NCBI RefSeq assembly: GCF_040954645.1
Contig: NC_092806.1
Location: 130,216,151-130,280,150, forward strand
Origin: Diabrotica undecimpunctata
Taxonomy: Eukaryota; Arthropoda; Insecta; Coleoptera; Chrysomelidae
Length of the DNA stretch: 64,000 bases
Direction of reading: 5' to 3'
Part shown: positions 10,694 to 22,416 of the stretch, one piece after another
Numbering within the stretch: the first letter of the stretch is position 1
Layout of the letters: each line of letters opens with the position of its first letter
Translations under genes and position numbers: made by a program
Notes under the pieces: generated by a model
Told to the model about the DNA's origin: nothing
Databases searched by the model: none
Seen by the model: only the letters and a program-made list of their open reading frames with translations

Positions 10694-13350
10694 TAACCAA
10701 TCTCATCAACTCTCATTTTTCTTTTCTTTGTACTGTTGAGTATCTCCTTTTCTTTTTCATTTTTCTTAATGTTTCCATATTTGTAACGTGTCGTGTCCAT
10801 GATATTTTTCACATTCTTCGATAACACCACATCTTAAAGCTGGCAACTATTTTTTTAGTTGTATCCGTATTTGTCCAGCCTTCAACTCCATATAAAAGGG
10901 CATATAATACGTGGCGTCCCAATACTCTAGTTATAAATTCTATTCCCAGTTTTCCATTGCATAATACTGCTTTCATTTTATTGAAAGTACTTCTGGCTAT
11001 CTCAATGCTTCGTTTTATTTCCAGGCTGCGGTCCCATTGTTCATTTAGGTCACTTCAATCTTATACTTACTGACAATCATGATTTTTGTTTTTTTTTGTG
11101 TTCAGAGCTATTCCATACCTCTCGCAGTACTGCGTAGTGGGATCAACAAAAATTTGCAGCCCTTCTCTGCTGTCTGCGAGGAGTATTGTATCGTCTGCAT
11201 ATCTGAGATTAGTCACTAGTGTTTTATTAATTGATATGCCTTCATTGATGTCTTACAACATCTCCTCTGAGCATATATTAAAAAGTAGAGGAAATAGTAC
11301 ACATCCTTGTCGCACTCCTTTTCTTATAGATACCTCTTTAGATTTTTTTGCTCTACTTTTATTATGACTTTCTCATATCGGTATAAAGTTGTATTGATTC
11401 TCACATTCTGATCATCTATTTCTGTGTTCCGTAATACGTTTGCCAGCTTTCTGTGTTGTATTTTGTCGAAAGTTTTCTCAAAATCTACTAAATTTACTAA
11501 AAAACTACATATATATGAATACTCACAGTTGATATTTCGTCACCATTGTATGAATGTTTGTATAGTAGATAGTGTCTCTCTAGTGTCAAAGCCTTTTCTA
11601 AATTCCAGTTAGTTTCCTGTTGTTCTATCGTCTAGTTCTTTGTAGACAACGTTCATGTATCACTGGCAAGAAGGCTTTTAAAACATCGTTCATCAAGCTC
11701 ATCGTTCTATATTCTTCACATTTCATTGCATTGAGTTTTTTGGGTATTTGGACGAACTCAGATATAAGCCATTTTTTCGGAATTTCTCAATATAGTAAAT
11801 TTCATTGAATAATTGTACTTAGTATATCAATGTGGTTCTCTGTTAGCAGTCTGTAGGTATTTCATCCAGTTTCATGAATTTATCATTATCTGTACGTTTT
11901 AGTGCTTTTTAAATTTCCACTTTGGTAATTGTAGGTCCATTTCTATCTCTTGGTTCTATTGTCACCATTCTTTCGTCTTCCTCAAATAACTTGTTTTATA
12001 TATTCTTCTCACCTATTTATTTCCTTCGCACTTTCAGTTATTATTTTGTTGCTTTTGTCCATTATGTTTCCAATACCTCTTTTTTGTAAATGCCAGCTGT
12101 TTCTTTAATGTTCCTGTATATGATAAAACTGTCATGTTGTTTTTCTAATCTTTTTCTTTCTGCTCATTTTTCTGACCTCTGTCACAATTCCTGCGTTTCT
12201 TTGATTTTTTGTTTAAATGTTTTGTTTTTGTATTTTTGTTCGTTTTTATTCTTGTATTTCCCCCTTTCCGATATCGATGACTTTATTTCTTGTGTTATAC
12301 ATTGTTTTCTTTTAGGGGATGTATCGCCCTAATAAAGGGAGTTAGAGAATCTTCTCTAACTAACTTTATTTTTCAGTAGCGTTAAGTTGTCCTTGTCTTT
12401 CTACTTTCTGGACTTCCTTGTGTATTTGTTTTTGATTTGTTCAGCTGAAGAGATCATCTATTTTAGTCTTCTTGATTAATTCTAGGTGTTTTGGTGGCTA
12501 TTTTTATTTTCTTTAGTTTGAGTTTTATGTCTGCTAAAACAAAGTTAAGGCCACTTGCTATATCTACCCCTGAGTAAGCTTTAGTCAATAATATAGCATT
12601 ACACGGAATCTTTGGTTTATAAGGATGTAGTCAATCTGGTTTCTTACTATGTTCTCACCATTATCTCTAAGGGCTTTCCAGGTGTATATTTTTCGAACTG
12701 GTAATTTGTTTCTTGATCATAAGTTCGTTGTCCTTGTAAAACTAAACTAGCCTCTCTCCTCTCTCATTGGAGAGGTCGCCCAAAAATGTTTGTTTTTTCC
12801 AGTGTTTTGTCTAATTCATTGTAAAAGTTATATATTTCTTCTTCTCTGATATCAGATGTCAGTGCGTATGGGGTAATGATGTTTATATTGCAGAGCATGG
12901 CATTTAATTTCAGAAATGGAATTTAGTTCATTATCGGTATAAACCCTTTGGCCGATCTTTCGGTTTCTTTGTTAATGATAATAGCTACTCCATTGCAATT
13001 TTGTGGAATGTTGTTTCCAGAGTAATAAAACAAGAAGTTGTCTATTACACTTCGGCCATCGAACTTCACTACATAAAAGGGTGTCCATATTTAAACGTTG
13101 AATTTTTTGTATCAGTTATGATCTTTTCCTTGTTAGTATAGACTACGTATATTCCACGTGTCTATTGTTTTGTGCGTTTTGAGTTGAATTTCAGGTTGTA
13201 TAGGTGTTTGCTTTAGCATATCACAGCGGTTTCGATTGCTGACGTCCTTGGAGGCCGTGTTATCCTCGTGTTTAATGCCTCTTCTGTCGGATCTCGAATT
13301 CCGATTATCGTGACCACTGTTGTTTACTCTTCTTGTGATTGTCATGATGA
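10694..13350 (-). mobile_element. RTE-like retrotransposon, near full length but decayed (proximal part)
   Basis: On the - strand an N-terminal segment (13133-13345) ends KTIDTWNIRSLY, the usual start of the RTE endonuclease. Weak endonuclease sequence follows (12400-13130). RT words then appear: RKGVRQGCVLFPLLFN (about 11300), the catalytic LRYADDTILLAD (about 11190) and FKMWCYRRM*KISWT (10830-10760). The C-terminal tail is cut by the mariner and continues at 8540-8713. Together the two parts form one element of about 2.8 kb, lying antisense in the phosphatase intron. Confidence 0.75.
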
Positions 13351-13783
13351 TTGTTCTAGGAATATCTTACAGATCTTTAATGCGGTAGTTTTCCATTCCT
13401 TTCCGCATCTCCACGCCGTTTATCATTCTTGATTCAGCCACTTTTAGAGATAATTTCTCGCGTCTAATACAAGGGGTTGCCCTTACTCCTACCGATTTGT
13501 CCACCCAAAGCTGGTAGGAGGAAACTACTTACACCGGAAGTCATTCCGTCTCTATGCTTCTATACTATGCATTTACTAGCATTAATACTCTTTATGTTTC
13601 CGTTCATAACTCGGGGTGTTGACTACAGACTGTATGGCTCGTATTGACTGTATGGCTCGACTAGCATACCATAGCATGGATTATATGGTCCACGTCATTT
13701 TTTACAACGTGGACAATTGGCTTATTGCTTATATATAATTATATGTATCTTTCATTTATTTTCATGATATCTGCTTCAGAATT

Positions 13784-14250
13784 TTGGATCCTTATACCAG
13801 CTTGTACAGGTCTAGCGGATCAGTACCATATGTTTTTGGAGTCACTTCCTCTTCTGAAGCTTCCGCCTTCTTTCGAGGGTTGGCGATCATCATGACTATT
13901 TTTATCCTGTTTACAGATGCTTTAAAAAGCTTGTTAAAAGAGCATTTAAACCACTTTCTCAGATTGCGCATCCATGACATTCGTCGCCTTCCAACGCTAC
14001 GCTTTTCTAAAACATTTCTCTACATGACATTTTACAGAAGCTCGTATTTTGTCCCTCTCATCACGTGGCCAAGATATTGAAGTTTTCTTAATTATTTATT
14101 TCATTATTCACTTCTGTTTCCTTTGAAAGTCTACACAGGACTTCTTCTTTCATGACTCTGTCTACGTACGATATTCTCAAGATCTCAGGATTCTTCTGTA
14201 GGGCCACATGTCAAAAACTTCTACTTTTTTATCATTGTTTTAGTGAGAGT
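13784..14250 (-). mobile_element. 5'-truncated RTE tail
   Basis: The - strand encodes, after decayed sequence at 14000-14200, SWMRNLRKWFKCSFNKLFKA and MIANPRKK (13792-13980). This is the C-terminal tail and last codons of the same RTE family as 20215-20605 and 61624-61914. It lies just beyond the 5' end of the neighbouring RTE copy in the same orientation. Confidence 0.72.
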
Positions 14251-14444
14251 GGCTGCCCCGGTACTGTATAATAGGATAAAACCAAATATATGACATCTAA
14301 GTATGCGTATATTTATATATATTTTTTATTCCTTTACTGTGCAATCGGTCAAAAAGAAACCATAAACACGTTTGTTGACTTAACATCATTGGCGCGAAGA
14401 CAAATATTTCAATAAATATTTACTCTACATGAATATTACAACTA

Positions 14445-15240
14445 TTGATTCTTAACTCAAGAATGGTAAATCTAATGGTAATTTTTGCTCCAGGCGTCTC
14501 GTTTGTTGACTATTGTCCAATAAATTTAATGCTTACATATTTAGGTGGTTCTCTAATCGTAAATATTTATCACTATGTGGCACTATCACTTCACTCACAG
14601 TTGGCACTTGTAGGTCTTATAGTAGGTTTTTGTTGTTTACAAACCATGGCGCATCAGTTACTGCACGTAGCAACTTGTTTTGAAATCGATCCATGATTGC
14701 TAGGTTAGATTTTGAAGTAGTGCCCCACACCTCTATTACGTACGTCCAAATTGGCTTCAGTATGGCATTTTACGCTAGTAGTTTGTTTCACAATGACAAC
14801 TAGGACTTTCATTCGAGTAACCAATAATTTTTCCTATATGCGTTATCAAGATGTTTTTCCTTTCTATATATGAGTTTTCTAGGTGAGTCTCTTGTCCATA
14901 TGTAAGCCTAAATACTTTACAGTATCTATCGTTGGAAGGAGAGTATTGTTGAGTAATATTTGAGATGAGTCGCTATGGCTTTAGTGAGTGAATACTATGT
15001 AGCTTAATTTAGATTCATTGATTCTAAGTCCATTTCTGGACTTTTCTTGGAGTTGCTCTTCTGCAACAACGGGATCTGACTGTACCGTCATTATTGCGGT
15101 AACGTCTGCAAATGTGGCTGTATGTACTTTATTGTCGGTAATACTTATCAGTAGGCAAATCGGAGGTAAAAAGTAGATAAAGGATAGGCCCAAAAGGTAA
15201 AGGTAGTAAGTGAACATAGAACATAGGACTCCTCCATGGC
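14445..15240 (-). mobile_element. Jockey-like element, 3' part of RT only
   Basis: The - strand encodes HTATFADVTAIMT (14981-15217), the FADDTA catalytic box with the second Asp changed to Val, then INESKLSYIVFTH, VKYLGLHMDKRLTW (about 14890), ILKPIWTYVIEVWGT (about 14740) and a C-terminus ending KLPLDLPFLS near 14460. The closing words match those of the intact Jockey ORF2 at 30210-32897 (KPIWTYGSQLWGS, DPLDLPHLS), so both belong to one family. The copy is 5'-truncated and has lost a catalytic residue. Confidence 0.78.
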
Positions 15241-15599
15241 TTTTCCTATTTTTTTTCTATTCCGCGATCCTCTTATCTAATATAGTTCCGCTGTGTTTAT
15301 GATCTTTCTCGAGATTGTGTTGATTTATTCATTTGTACTTGGTCTGTTATTCTCTTATCTTGCAATATTTTCAGCAAACTCCCACTTCTCACCCAATAGT
15401 CTCTTCGATTGTTTCGTAAAGATATACACAGCATCACCCATTCAATTATTCTTTTTGTTACTTCAAGTCTGGATAGTATATGATTCGGTATAGCCAGCCC
15501 AACCTAATGCTGATTTCACTTCTGAACAAAGGCCTTCATTAAATTGTTTCGAGCTATTATTATCCAGTATCCTATTCTTTTTATGTTTTCGTTTTAACG
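15241..15599. other. No gene recognised
   Basis: T-rich intronic spacer between Jockey and RTE remnants. The short open frame at 15293-15493 is hydrophobic by composition only. Confidence 0.45.
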
Positions 15600-16200
15600 T
15601 GTAGGCGATCTATATCTGCTTGTTTTGTCTTTGCGGTGTCTCCCATTTATCTTCCTTCTTGGCGTTTATTCTTCAATATTAGCCTTCTAAGTTGCTTAAA
15701 TTATCGCACCATCTTTTTCTTGGTCTGCCAATACTTGTTCGTCCATTTGGTGATTTATCTCGTGCTATTCATACTATACTATCCTCTGTCATTCTACTAA
15801 TGTGTTCGTTCCACTCCTTATTTCCGTTTTGTCACCCTGCCACTTATGTATTCTATATTGTATGCTCTTGTCTCCCCTGCGAATTTTAATATAGGTCTGA
15901 TTGCTGCTTTATAGATTCTTGTTTTTGTCTTGTCTTAGGTGTTTGTTCTTCCAGATTGTGTCATTAAGAGATCCCGCTGCTTTACTTGCTTTTAAGCTTT
16001 GTTGTCGTACTTCTCCTTTGGTCTGTCTCTAAACCTTGCTTCCTGCTTTATTATTTTCCCATCAATTTCGATTTTACATCGTAGTGGGTATTTAGATGTT
16101 GTTCTGTTTGGTTCTTTCTGCAGATATTATCATATTGTATTTCTTGGCTGTTGTATTGAAGATGTGTATTAATCTTTGAAGCTCTTCTTCAATTTGTTAT
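15600..16200 (-). mobile_element. RTE-like C-terminal fragment (type with SLNDTIW box)
   Basis: The - strand carries LQRLIHIFNTTAKKYNM (about 16150), DVKSKLMGK (about 16070), AGSLNDTIWKNKHLRQD (about 15960), KIRRGDKS and a decayed end rich in Arg/Lys. The box 'GSLNDTIWRNKHL' is typical of one RTE subgroup of insect genomes. Multiple stops make it a fossil. Confidence 0.62.
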
Positions 16201-16219
16201 ACTTAAAAACCATTTGTCA

Positions 16220-16480
16220 TCTTGCCTGACCATTTACCTGCCAACTTTAATTTTAGTGTCCTAATTCGTTGTATTATGTCTTGTACTTTTAAGCATAGCT
16301 GGATTAATCTATTTCTTACGCAGTCTTTGTTTTAAATTTTAAGCATAATCCTTTCCATTTTTTTTTGTAAACGACCTCTAATATATACGGTGATCCTTGC
16401 CAATTTAAGCGTTTCAACACCATAAATTATAACTGATACTATAAATGGATTGTATACAATTATTTTGTTTTTAAATTTAT
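16220..16480 (-). mobile_element. RTE-like C-terminal fragment (type with LKLKLAGKW box)
   Basis: The - strand reads FKNKIIVYNPFIVSVIIYGV, ETLKLARITVY, KKMERIMLKI, RNRLIQLCLKVQDIIQRI and LKLKLAGKWSGKMTNG. This matches in order the tail 'YGAETW...MER.MLGI..RDR.R...IR..T.V.DI...LKW.WAGH.AR..D.RW' also seen at 22530-23030 and 28806-29194. It is a separate copy from the neighbouring fragment. Confidence 0.65.
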
Positions 16481-17063
16481 CAGTATGTTACTTTTAACCT
16501 TTAACTGATAAGATGCTTTTAAACAGACCTATGAGTAAAATTCCAGTCATCTATGACCCATTAAAAGTTTAGGAAACTTGATAACGATTTTATTCATCTC
16601 ATATAACCGTTTACTTTTATAATTACCTAGCAATATTAAAACATACTTTTTAATAAAAATTTTATTTGATCGTTGTGTAACGCTTAGAAAAAGGAAATAA
16701 CTTTACTAAATGAAAAGCCCTACTCTCTAGCATATTAAAACAAATATTTACAAAATAAAATACTACGACTTACAATTCTTCTTTATTAATTGTTTTGTTT
16801 GCCTACTCTTTATCCGTTCTCAGCCATTTAATTCTTGATTGTACCTTTTTTGCTGGTATTTCTTTACATTTATACGTTTTTATATTTACATTTATACGTT
16901 ATAACATTTTTACGGTTATACGTTTCTCGTTTTTTGTTTTATTCTCGTGTTTGCCTACCTACTTGTTTGCAGCTTCTTCTGTTGATTTGTTTATAGTTTC
17001 CAATTCTGATGTTATATTACCTAATTTATGTTATCAGCATGATTATTATCAATTCTCACAATA
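16481..17063. other. No gene recognised
   Basis: AT-rich intronic spacer left of the DNA transposon. The open frame at 16795-17064 is Phe/Leu-rich and has no domain signature. Confidence 0.45.
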
Positions 17064-17547
17064 AAATGGACGGCGTTATGCATTACTAGACCAAGCGCAA
17101 TTTTCTCAAATTGTGTATTATGGCGCTTTCTGGTGGGAAATAGCATAAACTATCTACAGAATAAATCCCATTAGTCTGTTAGTAACGGTTAACCAGATAT
17201 ATTTTAAAAGACCAAGTGTCTTTCTTCTTATTCTGGATTTTAAATTTTGCATAACTAGACCAAACGAATAATTTTCTGTATTAGTTTTGCATCAGTAGAC
17301 CAAGCGCTTCTTGCGAGCGTTTTAATAATTGTAAATCGAATATTTGGCAACATACGTACATAAACGTTATTAACAATACCTTGTTGAGGTGTTTAGGTTA
17401 AGAAGTAGTGTCAGTTATTGATTAAATTTTTCTAAAAAATTAAGAAAGCTATAATTTGTTCAAATATTTCCGAAGTCCCAATAAAGCGTAAAAGAACAAA
17501 AACCAGTAACAAAAGAAATACTACAAGGATATACACAATATCCGCTG

Positions 17548-18969
17548 ATGTGTAAACCTTTCTTTTTACAGACCTTGAGAATATCAGGTTGCAAAGTCAA
17601 TGCAGCATTGAAAGCTGTGAAACGTCCAATGGGTGTTCGAGATTGTCGTTCGGATGTTCGTCAAAGTGGAGGTCATAATAAAATTAACGATAATCGTGTA
17701 CAAAAAGTAATTGAACACATAACGAAATTCCCTAAGTACAAGTCACATTACAGAAGAGCTAACACAGAAAGAGAATACCTAATAGAAGAAACAATTAAGT
17801 GAAATGTATGAATTATATATTGAAGAAGCAGACAATGATCCTGTTAAATTTTCGTTTTACAAAAAAATATTTTTAACATGATTTAATATTTAAAGAAAAA
17901 AGTTGAAAAAGATACTTGTAGTAGATGTGATTATTTCGAATTAAAAATTAAAAATTGCGCAGATAACGAAATATTAAGCAAGTTAAAGGAAGAAAAAAAT
18001 GCACTTAGAAGAAGCTGAAAATGCACAATCTAGAAGAAAGCTAGAAATGAAGATGAGCAACGATCAACCAGAAGTGGAAACCTTTTGTTTCCACTTTTGT
18101 TGTTGTTTTTTGAAAAAACTTTTCTCCTTCCGAGAATTCCAACAAATATCGTATATTATAAGCGTCAATTATGTATTTACAACCGTGGTATCCACAGCAG
18201 CAAAGATAACAAACGTCATTGTTATGTTTGGATAGAAGGTAAAGCTGGTCGGGGAGTCCAGGAAATAGGCAGTTGTCTTAAGAAACATATTGAAGAAAAT
18301 GTTACGTCTGCAAGTAATTTTGTGGTCAGACTCTTGTGGCGGCCAAAACAGCAACATCAAAATAGTTTTGATTCTGAAAACGATTTTGGAAACTCATCCT
18401 ACCATTGAACAAATTACGTTACGCTATTTCTTTCCTGGTCATAGTTTTTTGAGATACTGTCATAGTCCTGGAGATATTGAAAATGCCCTAAAATTTCAAC
18501 AACGTTTATATACCGTTGATGATTACCTAAACGTGATGAAGAAATCCCGTAAAAAGAACCCACTAGTAGTTCACAGAATGAAAAAAGAAGAATTCGTTGG
18601 AACAAAGAAGTTGGAAATTATGATTACAAACCGTAAATCAGACATAGAAAACAGTAAGGTAAGCTGGCTTAAAACAATGAGTATTTTTATGAAAACTGAT
18701 TTTAACACTAGTAAAGTTGAAGTAGATCTTCACAAGAAACTTTAAAAAGGACGGCCGTTGCAATACAATCCCTTAGTAACCACTTGATTCCTCTTTGGCC
18801 CACAGGCAAGCCACTTTCTGTGCCTAAGCTTAACGACTTAAGATCTTTAATGCACCTAATACCAAATGATGCAAAATCTCTGTATTGCCCCCTTTTCAGT
18901 AATAATACAGTAGAAGATGACATTGACGGATTTGATGGAGCCTTAGACTTTGACATACGAGATGAGTAA
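17548..18969 (+). pseudogene. Transposase-like protein with SDSCGGQN and GHSFL motifs (DUF7869/Sola-type), broken
   Basis: Pieces in order on the + strand: a basic N-terminal segment (17548-17802; VRDCRSDVRQSGGHNK, KFPKYKSHYRRANTER); KDTCSRCDYFELK at about 17915, a CxxC pair; RQLCIYNRGIHSSKDNK and YVWIEGKAGRG then EIGSCLKKHI at 18150-18290; WSDSCGGQNSNIK at about 18325, which carries a probable catalytic Asp; FFPGHSFLRYC at about 18430; and the C-terminal LWPTGKPLSVPKLNDL (18790-18850), ending at a stop at 18967-18969. These match the order in repeated insect proteins annotated with DUF7869-like domains. At least three frame changes and a stop break the reading frame. Confidence 0.72.
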
Positions 18970-19070
18970 TGTTTATTTACTATTTTTATAAATATTCAGA
19001 AAATTGTACCTACTGCTAACACTGAGTTCAAGTTTTTTTTATATTTTTGATTAATTTCTTAAGTAATATA

Positions 19071-19207
19071 AAATATTCAAAACAACGACTTTTATTGTCA
19101 TATCCAAAAAGAAAAATAGCTTGTGGCCTACTAATTATAAAATATTCAAAACAACGACTTTTATTGTCATATCCAAAAAGAAAAATAGCTTGTGGCCTAC
19201 TAATTAT
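19071..19207. repeat. 69-bp direct tandem duplication
   Basis: The unit beginning AAATATTCAAAACAACGACT at 19071 is repeated from 19140 without visible change, ending near CTAATTATT. It lies in the 3' untranslated part of the transposon, so it arose within or after insertion of that copy. Confidence 0.93.
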
Positions 19208-19686
19208 TCACTTAAAGTGATATTTTAGTTACGCATCACTAGACCAAACGACCTCTATGTCGCTTGGTCTATTGATGTATAACACAATTACACAATGTGG
19301 CGAAAATCGTAAGTCGACCAAAAGCCTTTTTATTTTTTTTTTTTTCGTTTTTCTTTAACATTAGCAAGTTACTATTTCGCACTTAGAGAAAGCATAAAAA
19401 ACTGTCTTCGAAAACAAAGAATTACGACTATTGTAACATGTACTGAATTTTAATAGAGTGAAAACTTCTAATCTAAAACTTAAATATCTCAAAATCAATT
19501 TTTGGCGCTTGGTCTAGTGATGCATAACGCCGTCCAAATATGCAACAAAAGTTCATAAAAAGAATGTTTAATCAACAGGTACAATAATAATAGGGGTTAT
19601 TGGTTTATTTAGGATCAATTTCATGAAGATATAGCGAAAAATATTTTTTATATTGTCAATATTTTACAACAATTGTACTTTTTTAG

Positions 19687-19831
19687 GTAATTATTACTTT
19701 ATTGAAAGTTTAAAAGATCTGAGCGGCAGAAAACCACTTCAGATGGCTAAACCATCATCAGATTTTACTAACTTTATAATGGAACAGTTTGATTTTCCAA
19801 ATCCCAAAAGGATTTTATTTATAGGAGATTC
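19687..19831 (+). CDS. HAD phosphatase, exon 4
   Basis: Acceptor TTTTTTTAG at 19686 and donor TC|GTAAGT after 19831. It enters in phase 1 and leaves in phase 2. It encodes about 48 residues: (G)NYYFIESLKDLSGRKPL, QMAKPSSDF and RILFIGDS. AKPS holds the conserved Lys of HAD motif III (usually GKPS in this family), and IGDS is the first Asp of motif IV. The reading frame is intact. A DNA transposon ends only 151 bp upstream of the exon. Confidence 0.88.
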
Positions 19832-20214
19832 GTAAGTAATTTTTCATATATCAATTAATGTTTAGCTTTAATACTAGGTGATAATATTGGAAATTTTTTT
19901 AGTAGATACAGATTCCAGATTTCAACTTTTAAACGCTTCTTGTATGCCTACTATAGCTTAGGTAAATTCTTCTGTTCTGCTTAACAAGTATACTATTATG
20001 TATATTCCCATCTTTTCTCAGGCTGCATGTCAAAATATACATAGGTTTTAGTTTTTCGAAATATTTTCGATTTGCTATATTTACTACAAGATATAAGAAA
20101 GTTAATTAATTTTATAAGTAATTTGCCATTAGAAAATCTTACCTGAAAGATAAGATTCAAAAGATAAGAGTCAAACATGCAGTTTTATTAATTCAAAATT
20201 ATATGAGCACCTTA

Positions 20215-20605
20215 CTTCTTCTTCTTGTAGTTCCTTCTCCTATCGGAGGTTGGCTATCATCACAGCTATCCGTACCTTATTGGCGGCTGCTCTAAAAAGA
20301 TCTACGGAGCTGCAACTATACCACTCTCTTAGGTTTCTCAGCCAGGAAATCCTTCGTCTTCCTATGGATCTTTTACCGTTGATTTTACCTTGCATGAGCC
20401 TTAATATCTCATATTTCGCACCTCTGGTAATGTGGCCTAAATATTCCAGCTTTCTTGTTTTGATGTGCTTTATGACCTCGCAATCCTTTTGTAGCCTTCT
20501 TAACCCTTCTGCATTTGTAACTCGTTGAGTCCATGGTATTTTCAAAACCCTTCTATAGTACCACATCTCAAAAGATTCCAACTTCTTTATATTATCTGCT
20601 TATTT
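20215..20605 (-). mobile_element. 5'-truncated RTE tail
   Basis: The 113-codon open frame (20240-20581) reads ESFEMWYYRRVLKIPWTQRV, RKLEYLGHITRG, LMQGKINGKRSIGRRRISWL and SSVDLFRAAANKVRIAVMIA then NLR. This is the best-preserved copy of the RTE tail that recurs in this window. Only the 3' end inserted, as is common in target-primed reverse transcription. No target duplication was identified because its right side abuts the endonuclease of the next element. Confidence 0.82.
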
Positions 20606-22362
20606 ACCTTAATTAACTTTGATCAACCTCAACCTGAAAGGATCAAAAATAACAATAATAGGCACATACGGTCCGAATAATGATGCACTCCTAGAAGAAA
20701 AAACAAAATACTATGAATTCCTAGATGAAACTATTTCTCAGATAGGCCAAACAAGGGAAATTATTAAATTAGGTGACCTCAATACAAGAACTGGTAGAAG
20801 AATAAACGATAAAACTATAGGACCATATGGAGAAAACACTACAAGCGACAATGGCAATAACTTAATAGAAATGTGTAGACACAACTCACTAAGGATCATG
20901 AATGGGTATTTCAAACATAAGGAAATACATACTTATACATGGACTCAGCCTACACGAAACTTAAGATCAGTAATTGATTACCTAATAATGAAACAAAAAT
21001 CTAAAATAAAAGTGCATGACGTAAGAGTGTTTCGAGGAACCGAATGTGGAAGTGACCACCATCTAGTAAAAGCCAAAATGATACTACCTCTAAGAGGAAA
21101 TGGTAAACACCAACAAAATAAAAATTTAAATGAAAATTACTCACTAGAAGTTGAACAAGTGCAGTACAATCTAACATGTTTAAACAACGATAGTACTAGA
21201 GAATTATATAAAAAAAGATTGGAGCAACAACTATCACAGGAATTCAAACATAAAACAATAGAAGATTTATATATAATATTAAAAAAATGAATACATCAAG
21301 CTGCCAAAGAAGCATTAGGTATAAGATTAAACAAACTTAGAAAGACAAATAATTGGTGGAATGATGAACTACAGGAAATGAAAGAACGAAAGCAAAAATT
21401 ATATCACAGATGGCTGGGAACAAAGGATCAAGAACACAAAAGTGAATATAGAGAAATGGTAAATAAATTTAAATCTACGATAATAGAGTCAAAAGAATCA
21501 AAGCTGTGAGAGAAAATGTCAGGAATTAGATACGTACATTGGTAGCCGCAAATCAACAGAATCCTGGAAGTTTATAAAAAACGTCGGATCCAACAAAACA
21601 GAACAAATAGCCATACACTTCATAGTGCCCGAAAAATGGGAAAAACACTATAAAACACTGTTAGTAGAAGAAAGACCAGAATACAAAATCATAGAACAAC
21701 ATGAAGTCCTGATTCAAGGAGAGCCACCAACAAATAATATCGAAGAATTTAAAAAAGCTGTATCATTATTGAAAAATGGACGTGCTCCGGGTCCAGAGGG
21801 GATATATGTAGAGTTAATAAAAAATGGAACCAACAAACTATTCGAGATATTATCAGAAGTTTTCAATAGATACTTGTACGGAGAACCAGTGCCACAAAGT
21901 TGGAAAGAAGGATGGATTACATCTATTCATAAAAAAGGAAATAAGGAAGCTTGCAATAACTATCGGGGTATAACTGTTACGAGCACGCTTAGTAGATTAT
22001 ATGGGAGAATTATAAAAGAACGCATATGCGAAGAATGCCGTCTTTTTGAATCAGAAGAACAAAACGGATTCAGAGCAGGACGATCCACAATAGATGGTAT
22101 TTTCTACTTATCCCAAATACTTAAGAAGATCTCGAGAAGTGTATTTACTTTTAGTAGATTTAACAAAAGCATATGACACCGTGACTGTTGCTAAATTGTG
22201 GGAAGTATTGGAAAAAACCAGTATCAGCGTTCCACTAATCGACGCTATTAAAGATCTATATAACAACACAATATCAAAAGTTAAAATAGGAAATAAGGTT
22301 TCTGATGGTTTTCAGGTAACAAAAGGACTGAAGCAAGGTTGTTGTTTATCTCCCATACTATT

Positions 22363-22364
<2 letters not shown>
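20606..22364 (+). mobile_element. RTE-like element A, segment 1: endonuclease and first half of RT
   Basis: The endonuclease (20619-21290) lacks its N-terminal start. It shows IIGTYGPN, the metal-site word LGDLNTRTG and the closing SDHHLVKA. A linker with a stop follows. RT words are KNGRAPGPEGIYVELIKN (about 21780), SIHKKGNKEACNNYRGI, EQNGFRAGRSTIDGIF, LLLVDLTKAYDTV (22145-22185, after a frameshift) and KQGCCLSPILFNIYI, where the frame enters an (AT)n tract at 22365. Reading resumes exactly in register at 24284 with NEALRHWKKKC. The element is sense-oriented in the phosphatase intron. Confidence 0.85.

Positions 22365-22414
<50 letters not shown>
22365..22414. repeat. (AT)n tract at the left junction of the inserted RTE copy
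   Basis: 50 bp of AT followed by (CAT)4. The original element A sequence had a short ATATATAT here (FNIYI). The tract probably combines target duplication, the 3' tail of the inserted element and later expansion. Confidence 0.93.

Positions 22415-22416
<2 letters not shown>

Larger units (their letters stand above)
17068..19535 (+). mobile_element. 2.47-kb DNA transposon with 31-bp terminal inverted repeats and 4-bp target duplication
   Basis: Left end GGACGGCGTTATGCATTACT then AGACCAAGCGC. The right end is the same sequence inverted, with TGATGC for TTATGC-type changes. AAAT directly abuts both ends (17064-17067 and 19536-19539). The end motif GCATNASTAGACCAARCG also recurs inside both ends at 17249, 17289 and 19233, and inverted at 19261-19277, as expected for transposase-binding sites. 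The element encodes a broken transposase-like protein. Its right end lies 151 bp upstream of phosphatase exon 4. Superfamily is not certain; a 4-bp duplication with this protein type would suit Sola-like elements. Confidence 0.85.

Noticed and set aside
11086..12332. Several + strand ORFs rich in Phe/Ser/Leu
   Set aside because: They are shadows of the antisense RTE element; the - strand carries the RT motifs.
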